Shown here piece after piece: positions 7,700 through 14,426 of a DNA stretch of 64,000 bases. Origin of the DNA: Flavobacterium cupriresistens (GTDB taxonomy: Bacteria; Bacteroidota; Bacteroidia; Flavobacteriales; Flavobacteriaceae). The translations under genes and the position numbers were made by a program. Each line of letters starts with the position of its first letter. Position 1 is the first letter of the stretch. The stretch spans positions 5,084,001 through 5,148,000 of the forward strand of contig NZ_CP087134.1 in the NCBI RefSeq assembly GCF_020911925.1, in the 5' to 3' direction. The notes beneath the pieces were generated by a model, which did no database searches, was not told where the DNA came from, and saw only the letters and a program-made list of their open reading frames with translations.

Positions 7700-8898
7700 T
7701 TGAAAGCTATTTTAGGCAATTGTTTGATGACAGAAATGTATCTGAAGAAAACAAACAAGCCCTTTGGGAATATTATAATACTAATTTAACTAAGGCTTTT
7801 GATATAGGGTATAACAACAGTTTGGAGTTTTACGATGCGGATTTAGCACAATCATTGAAAACTGACATCGCGCAATTTTCGGCCTTCAAAGAAACAAGCT
7901 TTAGGGCACAACTAGAGGCGGAACTTACAAATGATGGTAAAGTAATACCGTGGTCAGAATTTAAAAAGAAAGCGGCAGAATTGCACGTTAACTATAATCA
8001 GCGATGGTTAAAAACTGAATATCACCATACGGTCGCTACCGCAAACAGCGTGGCGAATTGGAAAGCCTATGAAGGCGATGCGGATTTATACCCGAATCTA
8101 AAATACAATGCGGTAAACGATGCCCGAACACGCGAAAAACACCGGGCATTAGACGGCTTGATTTTACCAATAAATCACTCATTTTGGCGAACTCATAACG
8201 TACCCTTAGATTGGGGGTGTCGTTGTGGTTTAGAACAAACTGACGAAGAGCCAAGCAAAATAATTCCTGAACTGGATATAAAAGGGGCTTTTCAAAACAA
8301 TGCGGCTTTGAGCGGTAAAGTTTTTGGCGAGATGCCTTATGAAAATGGAATGAGTAACACTCAAATCATAGAATCAAAAGGGAACGCAAAAAAATTCGCC
8401 GCAAATAAAGTATTACAGTCGGATAGAAAGGAGCAATTTAAAACTGTTTTTAAGGCCAAAAAAGGGGCAGTTTTAGAGCATCAGCTAATTTCTAAAAATG
8501 ATGATTATAGGGACATTTTAGGGGTTGCCAAAGCATACGCCCAAAAAGGGAAGATTGCCGAAATGTTGCCCGAAATTTCAGAGCGTGAAAAAACTTTAAG
8601 AAGTATTGTGTTTCCAAACTTGCAGTCCAAAAGATCAAATCCGGACTTGAAAATAGGAAATCAATATTTTGACGTAAAAAGGCCAAGCGCTATTAAGAAT
8701 ATTTTAGGAAATGCAAATAAGGCCTCAAAACAGGGGGCAATAGCAGTTATTAGCGACAGCAGATTGGATAAACCTTTGACGGATGCCATTATCCAAGAGA
8801 GGGCAAAAGATATTTTTAAGAATAAAAACTACGGCTATGATACTGTTGTATTTTATAGAAATGGAGAGCTAATTGTATTAAATCGAACAGGCGTTTAG
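7600..8898 (+). CDS. gpF/SPP1 gp7-like minor head protein with C-terminal PD-(D/E)xK toxin-like nuclease, read as -1 fusion to portal
   Basis: The frame is open from 7591; no ATG, GTG or TTG occurs until a TTG at 7720, which falls inside sequence that reads as genuine protein (LLKLYYRSNCCDTEH, then IESYFRQLF). I therefore give the coding part from 7600 and propose entry by frameshift. Counted from 7720, residues 95-175 are the Mu gpF core (YHHTVATANS, RTREKHRALDG, LDWGCRCGLEQ). Residues 270-392 form a separate domain with NPDLKIGNQYFDVKRP, a PD-(D/E)xK nuclease core like that of CdiA-CT/PBECR-type polymorphic toxins. gpF-family proteins are minor head components, so the nuclease could travel in the virion. 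No immunity gene is apparent downstream. Confidence 0.75.
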   Translation, partial: ALSLLKLYYRSNCCDTEHSVIQLDKQEDNLSGLIESYFRQLFDDRNVSEENKQALWEYYNTNLTKAFDIGYNNSLEFYDADLAQSLKTDIAQFSAFKETSFRAQLEAELTNDGKVIPWSEFKKKAAELHVNYNQRWLKTEYHHTVATANSVANWKAYEGDADLYPNLKYNAVNDARTREKHRALDGLILPINHSFWRTHNVPLDWGCRCGLEQTDEEPSKIIPELDIKGAFQNNAALSGKVFGEMPYENGMSNTQIIESKGNAKKFAANKVLQSDRKEQFKTVFKAKKGAVLEHQLISKNDDYRDILGVAKAYAQKGKIAEMLPEISEREKTLRSIVFPNLQSKRSNPDLKIGNQYFDVKRPSAIKNILGNANKASKQGAIAVISDSRLDKPLTDAIIQERAKDIFKNKNYGYDTVVFYRNGELIVLNRTGV

Positions 8899-8917
8899 TA
8901 TTACTACTAAACGCCTG
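8888..8917 (+). terminator. Stem-loop at the gpF stop codon
   Basis: CAGGCGTTTAGTA (8888-8900) and TACTAAACGCCTG (8905-8917) form a perfect 13-bp stem with a TTAC loop, spanning the TAG stop of gpF. Only a short T-run follows (8921-8923), so it may be a weak intrinsic terminator or a 3'-end stabilising hairpin for the rightward operon. Confidence 0.55.
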
Positions 8918-8986
8918 AGCTTTGCCCGACCCGCAAGCCTGACTGTGCAAATATACGAACTTTTTTAAATACAATTTAAAAAGTGT

Positions 8987-9205
8987 TTAAAGTAATTGTA
9001 ATTGATTGCTTGGAGGTGGTGGAGTATCTCCATATATTCCCTCGTATTTTATGATTGCTTCGACTGTGCGACTGGCTAAAAACATCTTTGTTGCTACTTC
9101 ATCAATAACGGCGTCAACACGCCACTTCTTATTTTTGGCGTGTAATTCGTAGAATAGTTTGCGAACTTGGTTATTTCTGTCGGCTAAACGTTGGGAGCGT
9201 GTCAT
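8987..9205 (-). CDS. Small phage helix-turn-helix-like protein
   Basis: A 72-residue basic protein. Residues 28-55 (WRVDAVIDEVATKMFLASRTVEAIIK) look like a helix-turn-helix, with a proline-rich tail (DTPPPPSN). A TATTTTTG element on the same strand (9217-9210) ends 4 bases before the ATG, the spacing seen at the 2631 gene, so the message may be leaderless. It lies at the boundary between late and accessory regions; a late regulator or packaging accessory role is possible but unproven. Confidence 0.55.
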   Translation of the reverse strand: MTRSQRLADRNNQVRKLFYELHAKNKKWRVDAVIDEVATKMFLASRTVEAIIKYEGIYGDTPPPPSNQLQLL

Positions 9206-9230
9206 GAGACAAAAATATAAAATGTTTTAA

Positions 9231-9265
9231 CAAAAAAAAAGTCCAGTTTTTAGCTGGACTTTTTG
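9231..9265 (-). terminator. Bidirectional intrinsic terminator after the lipoprotein gene
   Basis: AGTCCAG (9240-9246) and CTGGACT (9254-9260) form a 7-bp stem. A run of nine A (9232-9240) gives the U-tract for leftward transcripts and TTTTT (9261-9265) for rightward ones. It lies 12 bases past the stop of the lipoprotein gene. Confidence 0.75.
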
Positions 9266-9271
9266 TTGATA

Positions 9272-9643
9272 TTAATTTTGTTTTTGAGATTGTTCTAAAA
9301 GCCAAACAGCATCAGTATTTAATTTTGTGTTAGGCGGCATTTTGTAGTAACCGTATTGGGGTTTATTTGCTAAGACGGTTTGAGTAAATTTAGTAAAATT
9401 GAAAGTTTCATCTTTGAATACAGATAAATCAATAGATTTATCATAAATAAAGAAGTGGCTTGTTTGTGTTGGATTTGCCCATTTATTTACGTAAGCTTCA
9501 ACATCTTGTTTGGTTGCTCCGTCTTCGTACTGTGCAACCCAATACCAAACGCCATTAAACTCAAAAGAGGCAACATCTTGAACTTTGTTTGGGTTACATG
9601 ATAATAGCATGAATAAAGGTAATAGGAGTATAAGTTTTTTCAT
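9272..9643 (-). CDS. Phage-borne lipoprotein of unknown function
   Basis: A 123-residue protein with a lysine-containing N-terminus, a hydrophobic h-region and a lipobox LLSC (Cys16), so it is predicted to be lipid-anchored. The mature part is small and aromatic-rich (GVWYWVAQYEDG, YGYYKMP). I do not recognise the family. Its location between early and late modules, with its own terminator, is typical of a lysogenic-conversion (moron) gene; surface lipoproteins of prophages often block superinfection, but that is inference here. Confidence 0.65.
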   Translation of the reverse strand: MKKLILLLPLFMLLSCNPNKVQDVASFEFNGVWYWVAQYEDGATKQDVEAYVNKWANPTQTSHFFIYDKSIDLSVFKDETFNFTKFTQTVLANKPQYGYYKMPPNTKLNTDAVWLLEQSQKQN

Positions 9644-9655
9644 TTTATTGTTTTA

Positions 9656-10480
9656 TTATTTTATTCTATTGTTAGGAATCTGATCTAAGGAGATTAATAT
9701 TGAAAGCCCCAGCGGTGATACTTCTATATTCCCGCTTATACTCACCATAATTAGATCAAGTTTCCTAAGTACTTCTATGCTTTGTTTATTAGTTGAATTC
9801 AAGACTACGTCTTTATTATATAACATTAATAATGTAGTAAGGTCATCTTTATTCATCTCTGATAAAGCTTTAATTATATGGTTTGATTCCTTATTTAAAC
9901 GACGAAGTTCTGATGCGATTATTTCGTAACGTTCTTTATTATCAATTTCCTTCTTTTTTGAACTTTCTACAGTTTTAAGTAAATCATCAATTTGAGCGCT
10001 TAAATCTTTGGCCAACACATTGTGGGAGACCATAATTTTTTCCTTGCTTTCTTCTAATACTTTTATTTGGCTTAGATAATCTTCGATCTGTTTATTTCCT
10101 GATAATTTGTTTTTCAAATCAAATTCATTATCCGCAATAGCAATTTTTTTCTCTAAAAGATCCCCTTTTAAAAGATAAATTACATGAGTTCTAAGTTTTT
10201 TACCGGGAACCAATGCAAAATCAATAATAGCGGAGCAAAAAGGAACAAGAATTGTATAAACTAAAGCTACCATTATAGGAGTAAGAATTGCCCACTTATT
10301 ACAATACTCACGGTTTATCACAACAATTTTATCTTCAATAGATGCATCAGAAATGAATAGTAAGGCGATCGGTCTCCAGTTATAAATTAAAAAAGATAAC
10401 AAGAATGCTCCTGAAATTGGTGTCTTTAATCTTTCTCTATTGGTATCTATAAAATCTTTTATTAAATCAGGTATTGTCAT
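9656..10480 (-). CDS. Two-TM membrane protein with long coiled coil
   Basis: A 274-residue protein. The N-terminal pattern FIDTNRERLKTPISGAFLLS then FLIYNWRPIALLFIS gives a first membrane segment (residues 23-45), and residues 66-92 a second. Residues 125-215 are charged helices likely to form a coiled coil. The last 50 residues look like a small winged-helix-type end (VSPLGLSILISLDQ). I recall similar ERxKxPxxGAF-type proteins in other bacteria but cannot name a function. It precedes the lipoprotein gene by 12 bases, so the two may form one accessory operon. Confidence 0.65.
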   Translation of the reverse strand: MTIPDLIKDFIDTNRERLKTPISGAFLLSFLIYNWRPIALLFISDASIEDKIVVINREYCNKWAILTPIMVALVYTILVPFCSAIIDFALVPGKKLRTHVIYLLKGDLLEKKIAIADNEFDLKNKLSGNKQIEDYLSQIKVLEESKEKIMVSHNVLAKDLSAQIDDLLKTVESSKKKEIDNKERYEIIASELRRLNKESNHIIKALSEMNKDDLTTLLMLYNKDVVLNSTNKQSIEVLRKLDLIMVSISGNIEVSPLGLSILISLDQIPNNRIK

Positions 10481-10521
10481 TGGTTTGTTTTATAGTCGCA
10501 AACATAAGAAAAATAGCAGAA

Positions 10522-10680
10522 CTAAATACATAAATAAAGCAATATGACAGCCACTAATAGAATGAATTCTATCATATCAAGAAACTTTTCTATTCTCTTG
10601 GTTTTCTCGCCAATATTGATAATAATTTTAGCTAATCTAATCTCTTCTTTGTCTCTAATATGTTGATATTTGTCGGGCAT
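10522..10680 (-). CDS. Small single-TM protein
   Basis: A 52-residue frame, ATG at 10680-10678 and TAG at 10524-10522. Residues 1-34 are charged and amphipathic (KEEIRLAKII, EKTKRIEKFLD) and residues 37-52 are a strong membrane anchor (IEFILLVAVILLYLCI). It lies 41 bases upstream of the coiled-coil membrane protein on the same strand and may work with it. Function unknown. Confidence 0.45.
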   Translation of the reverse strand: MPDKYQHIRDKEEIRLAKIIINIGEKTKRIEKFLDMIEFILLVAVILLYLCI

Positions 10681-10809
10681 AATTTCAAAAGTACTTAAGT
10701 TATTTCAGGAAGTTTTACGGATTTCCATATCTGAGAGTTTCTTAATTCATCATGTTTCTTTTTTTTAAAGTATATTTGGAAAAACCAAAAAACACTAACT
10801 TACACGCTA

Positions 10810-11571
10810 ATGAATGGCAATTTTACTTTTAAGAATATTGGAATCTTATTTACAATTTACTCTGTAATATATGTTTATGTATATTATGGGTTATATGGTA
10901 TTAATATTTTTTACTACACTGATTTACAAGGGGTTTTAACTCTATTTCTTAGTAACTTAGTTAAAATTTTATTCTTTGGTTCATCTGCCTTAGTGATTTC
11001 ATCCTTAGTATCAAAAAAAGATGTTGCGTATAAAAACAAAACATTTAATAACGTATCTTTAAAATATACAATATCAATCTTAGTAGCCTTATTTATTATT
11101 TTCATCCTTTTATTTGCGGAACTATTATCGGGAACTTCTACACCTATACATGAATTTTCATTACCGCTTACTTTTCTTGTAGGTATTGGTGCTATACATG
11201 CTATGGATAGGTTGGACAGATTTATTTATTTTAAGTTTAAGCTAAGAGCTGTTACACTAAAAACTTATTTTTTAGTTTTGTTCATAATGCCGTATTTCAT
11301 GTGTCAGTTGATTGTTAGCGAAGTCAACTATTATCCCAAAAAAGACCATATATATTTTTGCTATAATGACACTATGTCTGTAGAAACTGGAAAAAAGTTT
11401 AATTTATTTTTGATTGGAAAAACGAATGATAATATTTTTATTTATGACAAATCAAAAAACAGAACTCTTGTTTTTGATTTAAGCAACGTAAAAGATTTTA
11501 AAATATACGATGTTCCTGCCATGTCTTTTCTTACCAAAGGTGGAGCTGTTATTCCTAATAAAGGGCTGTAA
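10810..11571 (+). CDS. Multi-pass membrane protein, unknown function
   Basis: A 253-residue protein with about four to five membrane segments (near residues 8-30, 45-65, 85-108, 118-135, 155-172) and a C-terminal soluble domain of about 75 residues (from the KKDHIYFCYND segment onward). No catalytic motif is evident. It is very AT-rich and is the only rightward gene in this part of the prophage, with its own terminator, which suggests independently acquired cargo. Confidence 0.6.
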   Translation: MNGNFTFKNIGILFTIYSVIYVYVYYGLYGINIFYYTDLQGVLTLFLSNLVKILFFGSSALVISSLVSKKDVAYKNKTFNNVSLKYTISILVALFIIFILLFAELLSGTSTPIHEFSLPLTFLVGIGAIHAMDRLDRFIYFKFKLRAVTLKTYFLVLFIMPYFMCQLIVSEVNYYPKKDHIYFCYNDTMSVETGKKFNLFLIGKTNDNIFIYDKSKNRTLVFDLSNVKDFKIYDVPAMSFLTKGGAVIPNKGL

Positions 11572-11596
11572 AAAACGGCTTATATAGCCGTTTTTT
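11570..11596. terminator. Bidirectional intrinsic terminator between convergent genes
   Basis: AAAAAACGGCT (11570-11580), loop TATAT, AGCCGTTTTTT (11586-11596). The A- and T-runs extend the stem and serve both the rightward membrane-protein gene, whose stop overlaps the left arm, and the leftward gene ending at 11595. Confidence 0.85.
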
Positions 11597-12050
11597 ACGC
11601 TTTACTCCAATCGTCATTATAATATTGACGATTAATAAATGTCGATAAATGTGCTATTGCAATTCGAGATTTGATCAAATACTTTTGATAACTCGGAACA
11701 GCAAGGAAGCATTTTATTCTATCGGCTTCTTTTAGCTTATTAAAAGCCTTTTCAGAATCAAATTTTGATACTTTGTGGCCATATAAACTCCATAGGTTTT
11801 CAAAGTTAATTTCCGGCATAGAAACCGAAATTTCAAAATTGTCTTTTAGGCTTTTAGACATCCAAATCTTTTTCATAATATTTTCGGTTGCCGGAAAATT
11901 TGAGCTGGCAAATAACCATACAATTTGCTTTTGTGATAGCTGGCCGTCCAAGACTTCAAAGCTTTTAAGATCTCCCTTTAAATAGTATTTAAACAACCAT
12001 ATAAAGCCATTTACTTTACTTTTAACTGTGTAGGTGGTAAGTTGTTCCAT
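11595..12050 (-). CDS. Phage replication-type protein (DnaB/DnaT-loader-like C-terminal domain)
   Basis: A 151-residue protein. Residues 85-150 carry the pattern LWSLYGHKVSKFDSEKAFNKL, then DRIKCFLAVPSYQKYL, then AHLSTFINRQYYNDDW. This W-YP.K..K..A..W..L ... Y ... TWLN-RW-D arrangement is common at the C-terminus of phage replication-organiser and helicase-loader proteins. The N-terminal part may be an HTH (LSQKQIVWLFASS). It is the last gene of the leftward early operon. A role in replication fits a transposing phage but is inferred. Confidence 0.55.
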   Translation of the reverse strand: MEQLTTYTVKSKVNGFIWLFKYYLKGDLKSFEVLDGQLSQKQIVWLFASSNFPATENIMKKIWMSKSLKDNFEISVSMPEINFENLWSLYGHKVSKFDSEKAFNKLKEADRIKCFLAVPSYQKYLIKSRIAIAHLSTFINRQYYNDDWSKA

Positions 12051-12055
12051 AATCT

Positions 12056-12196
12056 TTATTTTAACAAATACTTGACTGTTTTAACGTCCTTAAAATTCTT
12101 CGATATTTGAATTGCCTCGGCTCTTAATCTTGCCTCAGTTTCAAAAATTGATTCAAGCTTTGTATTAGGTTTTTTGCGCTTTTTATTAATATACAT
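12056..12196 (-). CDS. Small basic phage protein
   Basis: A 46-residue frame with ATG at 12196-12194 overlapping the stop of the upstream gene by one base (TAATG) and ending 5 bases before the next gene. Strongly basic (KKRKKPNTKLE), helical in the middle (FETEARLRAEAIQIS). The tight overlap is the main evidence that it is real. Function unknown. Confidence 0.5.
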   Translation of the reverse strand: MYINKKRKKPNTKLESIFETEARLRAEAIQISKNFKDVKTVKYLLK

Positions 12197-12528
12197 TATA
12201 CTAGTTTTTGGTTTAAATCATTGATTGTTTTTTGTAGTTGTTGCTTGATATAAATTTCGTTTGCATACTTTATTTGATCTAGTAATAAAAGTTCCAACAT
12301 ATCAGCTTCATGATGCTTTAGTGTGAATTTTACTTTCTTTTTAAAGTCAAACAAATTTGCCTTCATTTTTACTGACCCAAGTTTGCTCTCTAATTTATTT
12401 AGCACATCGAGCGCAATTGATAAGGTTGATTTTTCACGTCTTGTTAACGGCGTTGATTTATACACTGGCTGTAGGGCTGATGTAATAATCATGATTCCCT
12501 CATTGCTAAGGCTTAAAGTTATTTTCAT
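12196..12528 (-). CDS. Hypothetical early phage protein
   Basis: A 110-residue, largely helical protein (LTRREKSTLSIALDVLNKLESKLG, then EADMLELLLLDQIKYANEIYI). No family recognised. It starts one base after the stop of the upstream 43-residue gene and overlaps the 46-residue gene downstream, so it is part of the early operon. Confidence 0.55.
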   Translation of the reverse strand: MKITLSLSNEGIMIITSALQPVYKSTPLTRREKSTLSIALDVLNKLESKLGSVKMKANLFDFKKKVKFTLKHHEADMLELLLLDQIKYANEIYIKQQLQKTINDLNQKLV

Positions 12529-12529
12529 A

Positions 12530-12661
12530 TTAACATTCTGTTTTAGGTTTTGATAATTGTTTTTTGCATTCTGAGCAAATAATCACGGTAGTTTCACAGG
12601 TAACTATAGATTGAAGCACAAGGATTTCAGTTATACTATGTGTACAATTATTTTTGGGCAT
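12530..12661 (-). CDS. Small cysteine-containing phage protein
   Basis: A 43-residue frame, ATG at 12661-12659, TAA at 12532-12530. It contains five cysteines, including a CSEC knuckle near residue 29, suggesting half of a zinc-binding site. It is directly adjacent to its neighbours on both sides (no gap upstream, one base downstream), which supports expression as part of the early operon. Confidence 0.45.
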   Translation of the reverse strand: MPKNNCTHSITEILVLQSIVTCETTVIICSECKKQLSKPKTEC

Positions 12662-13009
12662 TTATTTATAGGTTTTAATAATCATTGATTTGAAGCATTC
12701 TATAATTTTTGATACTTCCTTAGAGTTCATATTTTTTAAAGGCTTTTTAATTGGTGATTTATCACTCTTTAAAAACTCTGATAATCTGGAAATATCTGCA
12801 ACTTCACCCCACTTTCCATTTGGGGCTGTCCATTGCAAAGTGCGTAATTGTGAAAGAAGAGTCTTGTGCTGCTGATTGGTTTTATCAAATAAACCCCAAT
12901 TTTTATTGTTGTCGCCGTTTACTATTTTTTGGAGTTGGACTTTAGGTTTATTATAATCATCAATCGCGGAACCTTCGCCATTAAATACCCTCGGTTTAGT
13001 TGACATCAT
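12662..13009 (-). CDS. Possible GemA/Mu gp16-like early regulator
   Basis: A 115-residue protein. Residues 45-115 have the arrangement TLLSQLRTLQW ... DISRLSEFLKSD ... KPLKNMNSKEVSKIIECFKSM, reminiscent of Mu gp16/GemA-type proteins (DUF1018), which end in an M-x-x-x-E-hxxhh helix. The similarity is a pattern impression only. It overlaps the upstream gene by 14 bases. A second ATG at 13006 is equally usable. Confidence 0.45.
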   Translation of the reverse strand: MMSTKPRVFNGEGSAIDDYNKPKVQLQKIVNGDNNKNWGLFDKTNQQHKTLLSQLRTLQWTAPNGKWGEVADISRLSEFLKSDKSPIKKPLKNMNSKEVSKIIECFKSMIIKTYK

Positions 13010-13295
13010 AGGCGTTTAGAATGTGAAAGATTAAAGAATGAAAACCGCTAATTATTAGACCCTTGTTATAGTATCCATCTGAAAAAGATATTTTTAGTGG
13101 TGTACACCTTTTATGTATTACATTTAATTCAATGGACTTATCAATAATTGCCTTTTTTAATTCTTTTAATTTGTCGGCTGTGATAAGTGTTGCGGACAAA
13201 GAGTTTAAATATTTTTGAAACTCTTCTTGTAATTTGTTTTTCGTGGTGGTGCTGTGGCCTACATAAACGAAGTAATGGGTTGCCTTTTTACTCAT
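12996..13295 (-). CDS. Hypothetical early phage protein
   Basis: A 99-residue protein of mixed alpha/beta character (HYFVYVGHS, then helical KLQEEFQKYLNSL). No family recognised. It begins about 55 bases downstream of the tRNA-like element and overlaps the next early gene by 14 bases. Confidence 0.5.
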   Translation of the reverse strand: MSKKATHYFVYVGHSTTTKNKLQEEFQKYLNSLSATLITADKLKELKKAIIDKSIELNVIHKRCTPLKISFSDGYYNKGLIISGFHSLIFHILNAYDVN

Positions 13296-13350
13296 ATTCC
13301 TGATTTTAGTAATTATTGTTATTATTTCTTATTTGTGTGATTTTTTCTGC

Positions 13351-13416
13351 TCCTGAGGCAGGATTCGAACCTGCGGCCGGCCACTTAAGGCACTCTACCA
13401 ACTGAGTTACTCAGGA
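13351..13416 (-). tRNA. tRNA-like element with a defective anticodon arm
   Basis: Read on the minus strand, 66 nt fold into a clover-leaf. The acceptor stem TCCTGAG/CTCAGGA has 7 perfect pairs, the D-stem ACTC/GAGT 4 pairs with a normal AGTTGGTA loop, and the T-stem GCAGG/CCTGC 5 pairs with TTCGAAT. Between them only 16 nt remain after the base following the D-stem (CCTTAAGTGGCCGGCC), instead of about 22, allowing just a 3-bp GCC/GGC stem with a 6-nt TTAAGT loop. No normal anticodon can be assigned. It lies 7 bases after a phage gene on the same strand. It may be a decayed tRNA gene or a functional tRNA mimic. Confidence 0.6.
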
Positions 13417-13423
13417 AGCTGAA

Positions 13424-13642
13424 TTAACTAACCTTATGCCCTTTTGGTTTATAGATTGATTTAGTGTGTTTTTTGAAAGCTTTGTTATTGATTACTGCTT
13501 TCTCATAATTGCGAAAAGCATTTAGTTCGGTATTGGATAGGTCATGCCTACACGCCCAATTGTTGTATTGGTCTCTGTAAACTTTGTGGCCGTTAACCGT
13601 GTATTCTTGGTGATCGATTATTGGTATTATTTCTACGTTCAT
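13424..13642 (-). CDS. Hypothetical early phage protein
   Basis: A 72-residue protein from the ATG at 13642; an in-frame TTG at 13693 would add 17 residues, but that segment overlaps the frame of the small membrane protein more deeply. The sequence contains HQEYTVNGHKVYRDQYNNW and CRHDLSNTELNAF. No family recognised. The ATG start overlaps the preceding frame by 50 bases, so one of the two may be mis-called. Confidence 0.5.
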   Translation of the reverse strand: MNVEIIPIIDHQEYTVNGHKVYRDQYNNWACRHDLSNTELNAFRNYEKAVINNKAFKKHTKSIYKPKGHKVS

Positions 13643-13772
13643 TGTCCTGTCGTTGTTTAAAATAAATTCTTGATTTGAACCTGATCCACTCAATGTAGGT
13701 GGCGATGTCTTTTCTGTTTAACACTATTAACAAAATGGTTAATAGTGTTATAATTGTGTATGGAGCATTCAT
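13593..13772 (-). CDS. Small single-TM phage protein
   Basis: A 59-residue frame with ATG at 13772-13770, one base after the stop of the DUF3164 gene (TAATATG arrangement), ending at TAA 13595-13593. Residues 5-19 are a membrane segment (YTIITLLTILLIVLN), followed by a basic tail rich in R, N and Q. The coupling to the upstream stop is the main support. The perfect inverted repeat at 13719-13750 lies inside it. Function unknown; a short N-anchored, basic-tailed shape would suit a spanin-like or regulatory peptide. Confidence 0.4.
   Translation of the reverse strand: MNAPYTIITLLTILLIVLNRKDIATYIEWIRFKSRIYFKQRQDNERRNNTNNRSPRIHG
13719..13750. repeat. Perfect 13-bp inverted repeat
   Basis: TAACACTATTAAC (13719-13731), loop AAAATG, GTTAATAGTGTTA (13738-13750). 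No U-tract follows on either strand, so it is not a standard terminator. It lies in the region coding the membrane segment of the 59-residue frame. It may be an operator, an mRNA processing hairpin or a translation-control hairpin. Confidence 0.6.
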
Positions 13773-13773
13773 A

Positions 13774-14424
13774 TTACAGGCTCGAAAAATTTAAACACAA
13801 GTTTTGCCACTTGCCATCATCGCCTTTTATCTTGAGTTCGTAACCATAGCCTTTCAGATGGTTTGAGAAAGATTCTTTTATTAGTTTTAAACCCTCTTTC
13901 CAACGTGGATCGTCGAATTTATCCTCGTGTTTATATAGATCCATTACACGGCCGTATTCTAAGTCACCGTTAGCGTTTCGCTCTAAGAAACTCATTAGAA
14001 TTTCGTACATCTTAACGTCACGCTTTTTGATGGCGTCGCCTAGAAACTCTTTTATCAATTCAATCGCTTTAGTACTTCTTTCGTCCCAAACTGGTTCAGT
14101 ATCACGACGCCGAGTAACTCGCATTGTGTCTTCTGAGTCCGTCACCGAAAAACCACCTTTTGAATTGCTTCTGAGCTTTCCGTATTCTGAAAGTTTTGCG
14201 GCTTGGTTATCCATTTCAATATGGCAAAATTGTTTGAACTCTCCCAACTCCCTAAATAAGGCCTTTGCAGTTGTAACGACTTTTAAAATCATTTCGTCAC
14301 GCCCTTTTTCGTAAGCTACTTTTTCCCTTTCTTCTTTGGCTTTTTCCGCTTTTTTGAGATTAGCAAGCATTACTTCTAATTCTGCCGCTGTATATTGCTT
14401 TTCTTGTGTTTCTACTGTACTCAT
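13774..14424 (-). CDS. DUF3164 family protein
   Basis: A 216-residue protein typical of transposable phages. Residues 20-45 are a charged helix. The central FRELGEFKQFCHIEMDNQAAKLSEYG segment, the RSNSKGGFSVTDSEDTMRV strand pair and the FLGDAIKKRDVKMYEIL helix are the DUF3164 hallmarks. Its biochemical function is not known; it always lies in the early region of Mu-like phages, between the transposition genes and the gemA-type genes, as here. Two bases separate it from the upstream gene. Confidence 0.8.
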   Translation of the reverse strand: MSTVETQEKQYTAAELEVMLANLKKAEKAKEEREKVAYEKGRDEMILKVVTTAKALFRELGEFKQFCHIEMDNQAAKLSEYGKLRSNSKGGFSVTDSEDTMRVTRRRDTEPVWDERSTKAIELIKEFLGDAIKKRDVKMYEILMSFLERNANGDLEYGRVMDLYKHEDKFDDPRWKEGLKLIKESFSNHLKGYGYELKIKGDDGKWQNLCLNFSSL

Positions 14425-14426
14425 AA

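Noticed and set aside
7720..8898. TTG at 7720 as the true gpF start
   Set aside because: The upstream open sequence encodes plausible protein up to the slippery site, and TTG lies mid-helix with no start signal.
8948..8955. TATATTTG box on the minus strand, possible antisense promoter to gpF
   Set aside because: No TTTG at the right distance and AT-rich surroundings; could be chance.
13424..13693. TTG-initiated longer form of the 72-residue early protein
   Set aside because: A proper ATG at 13642 gives a shorter product with less overlap of the small membrane-protein frame.
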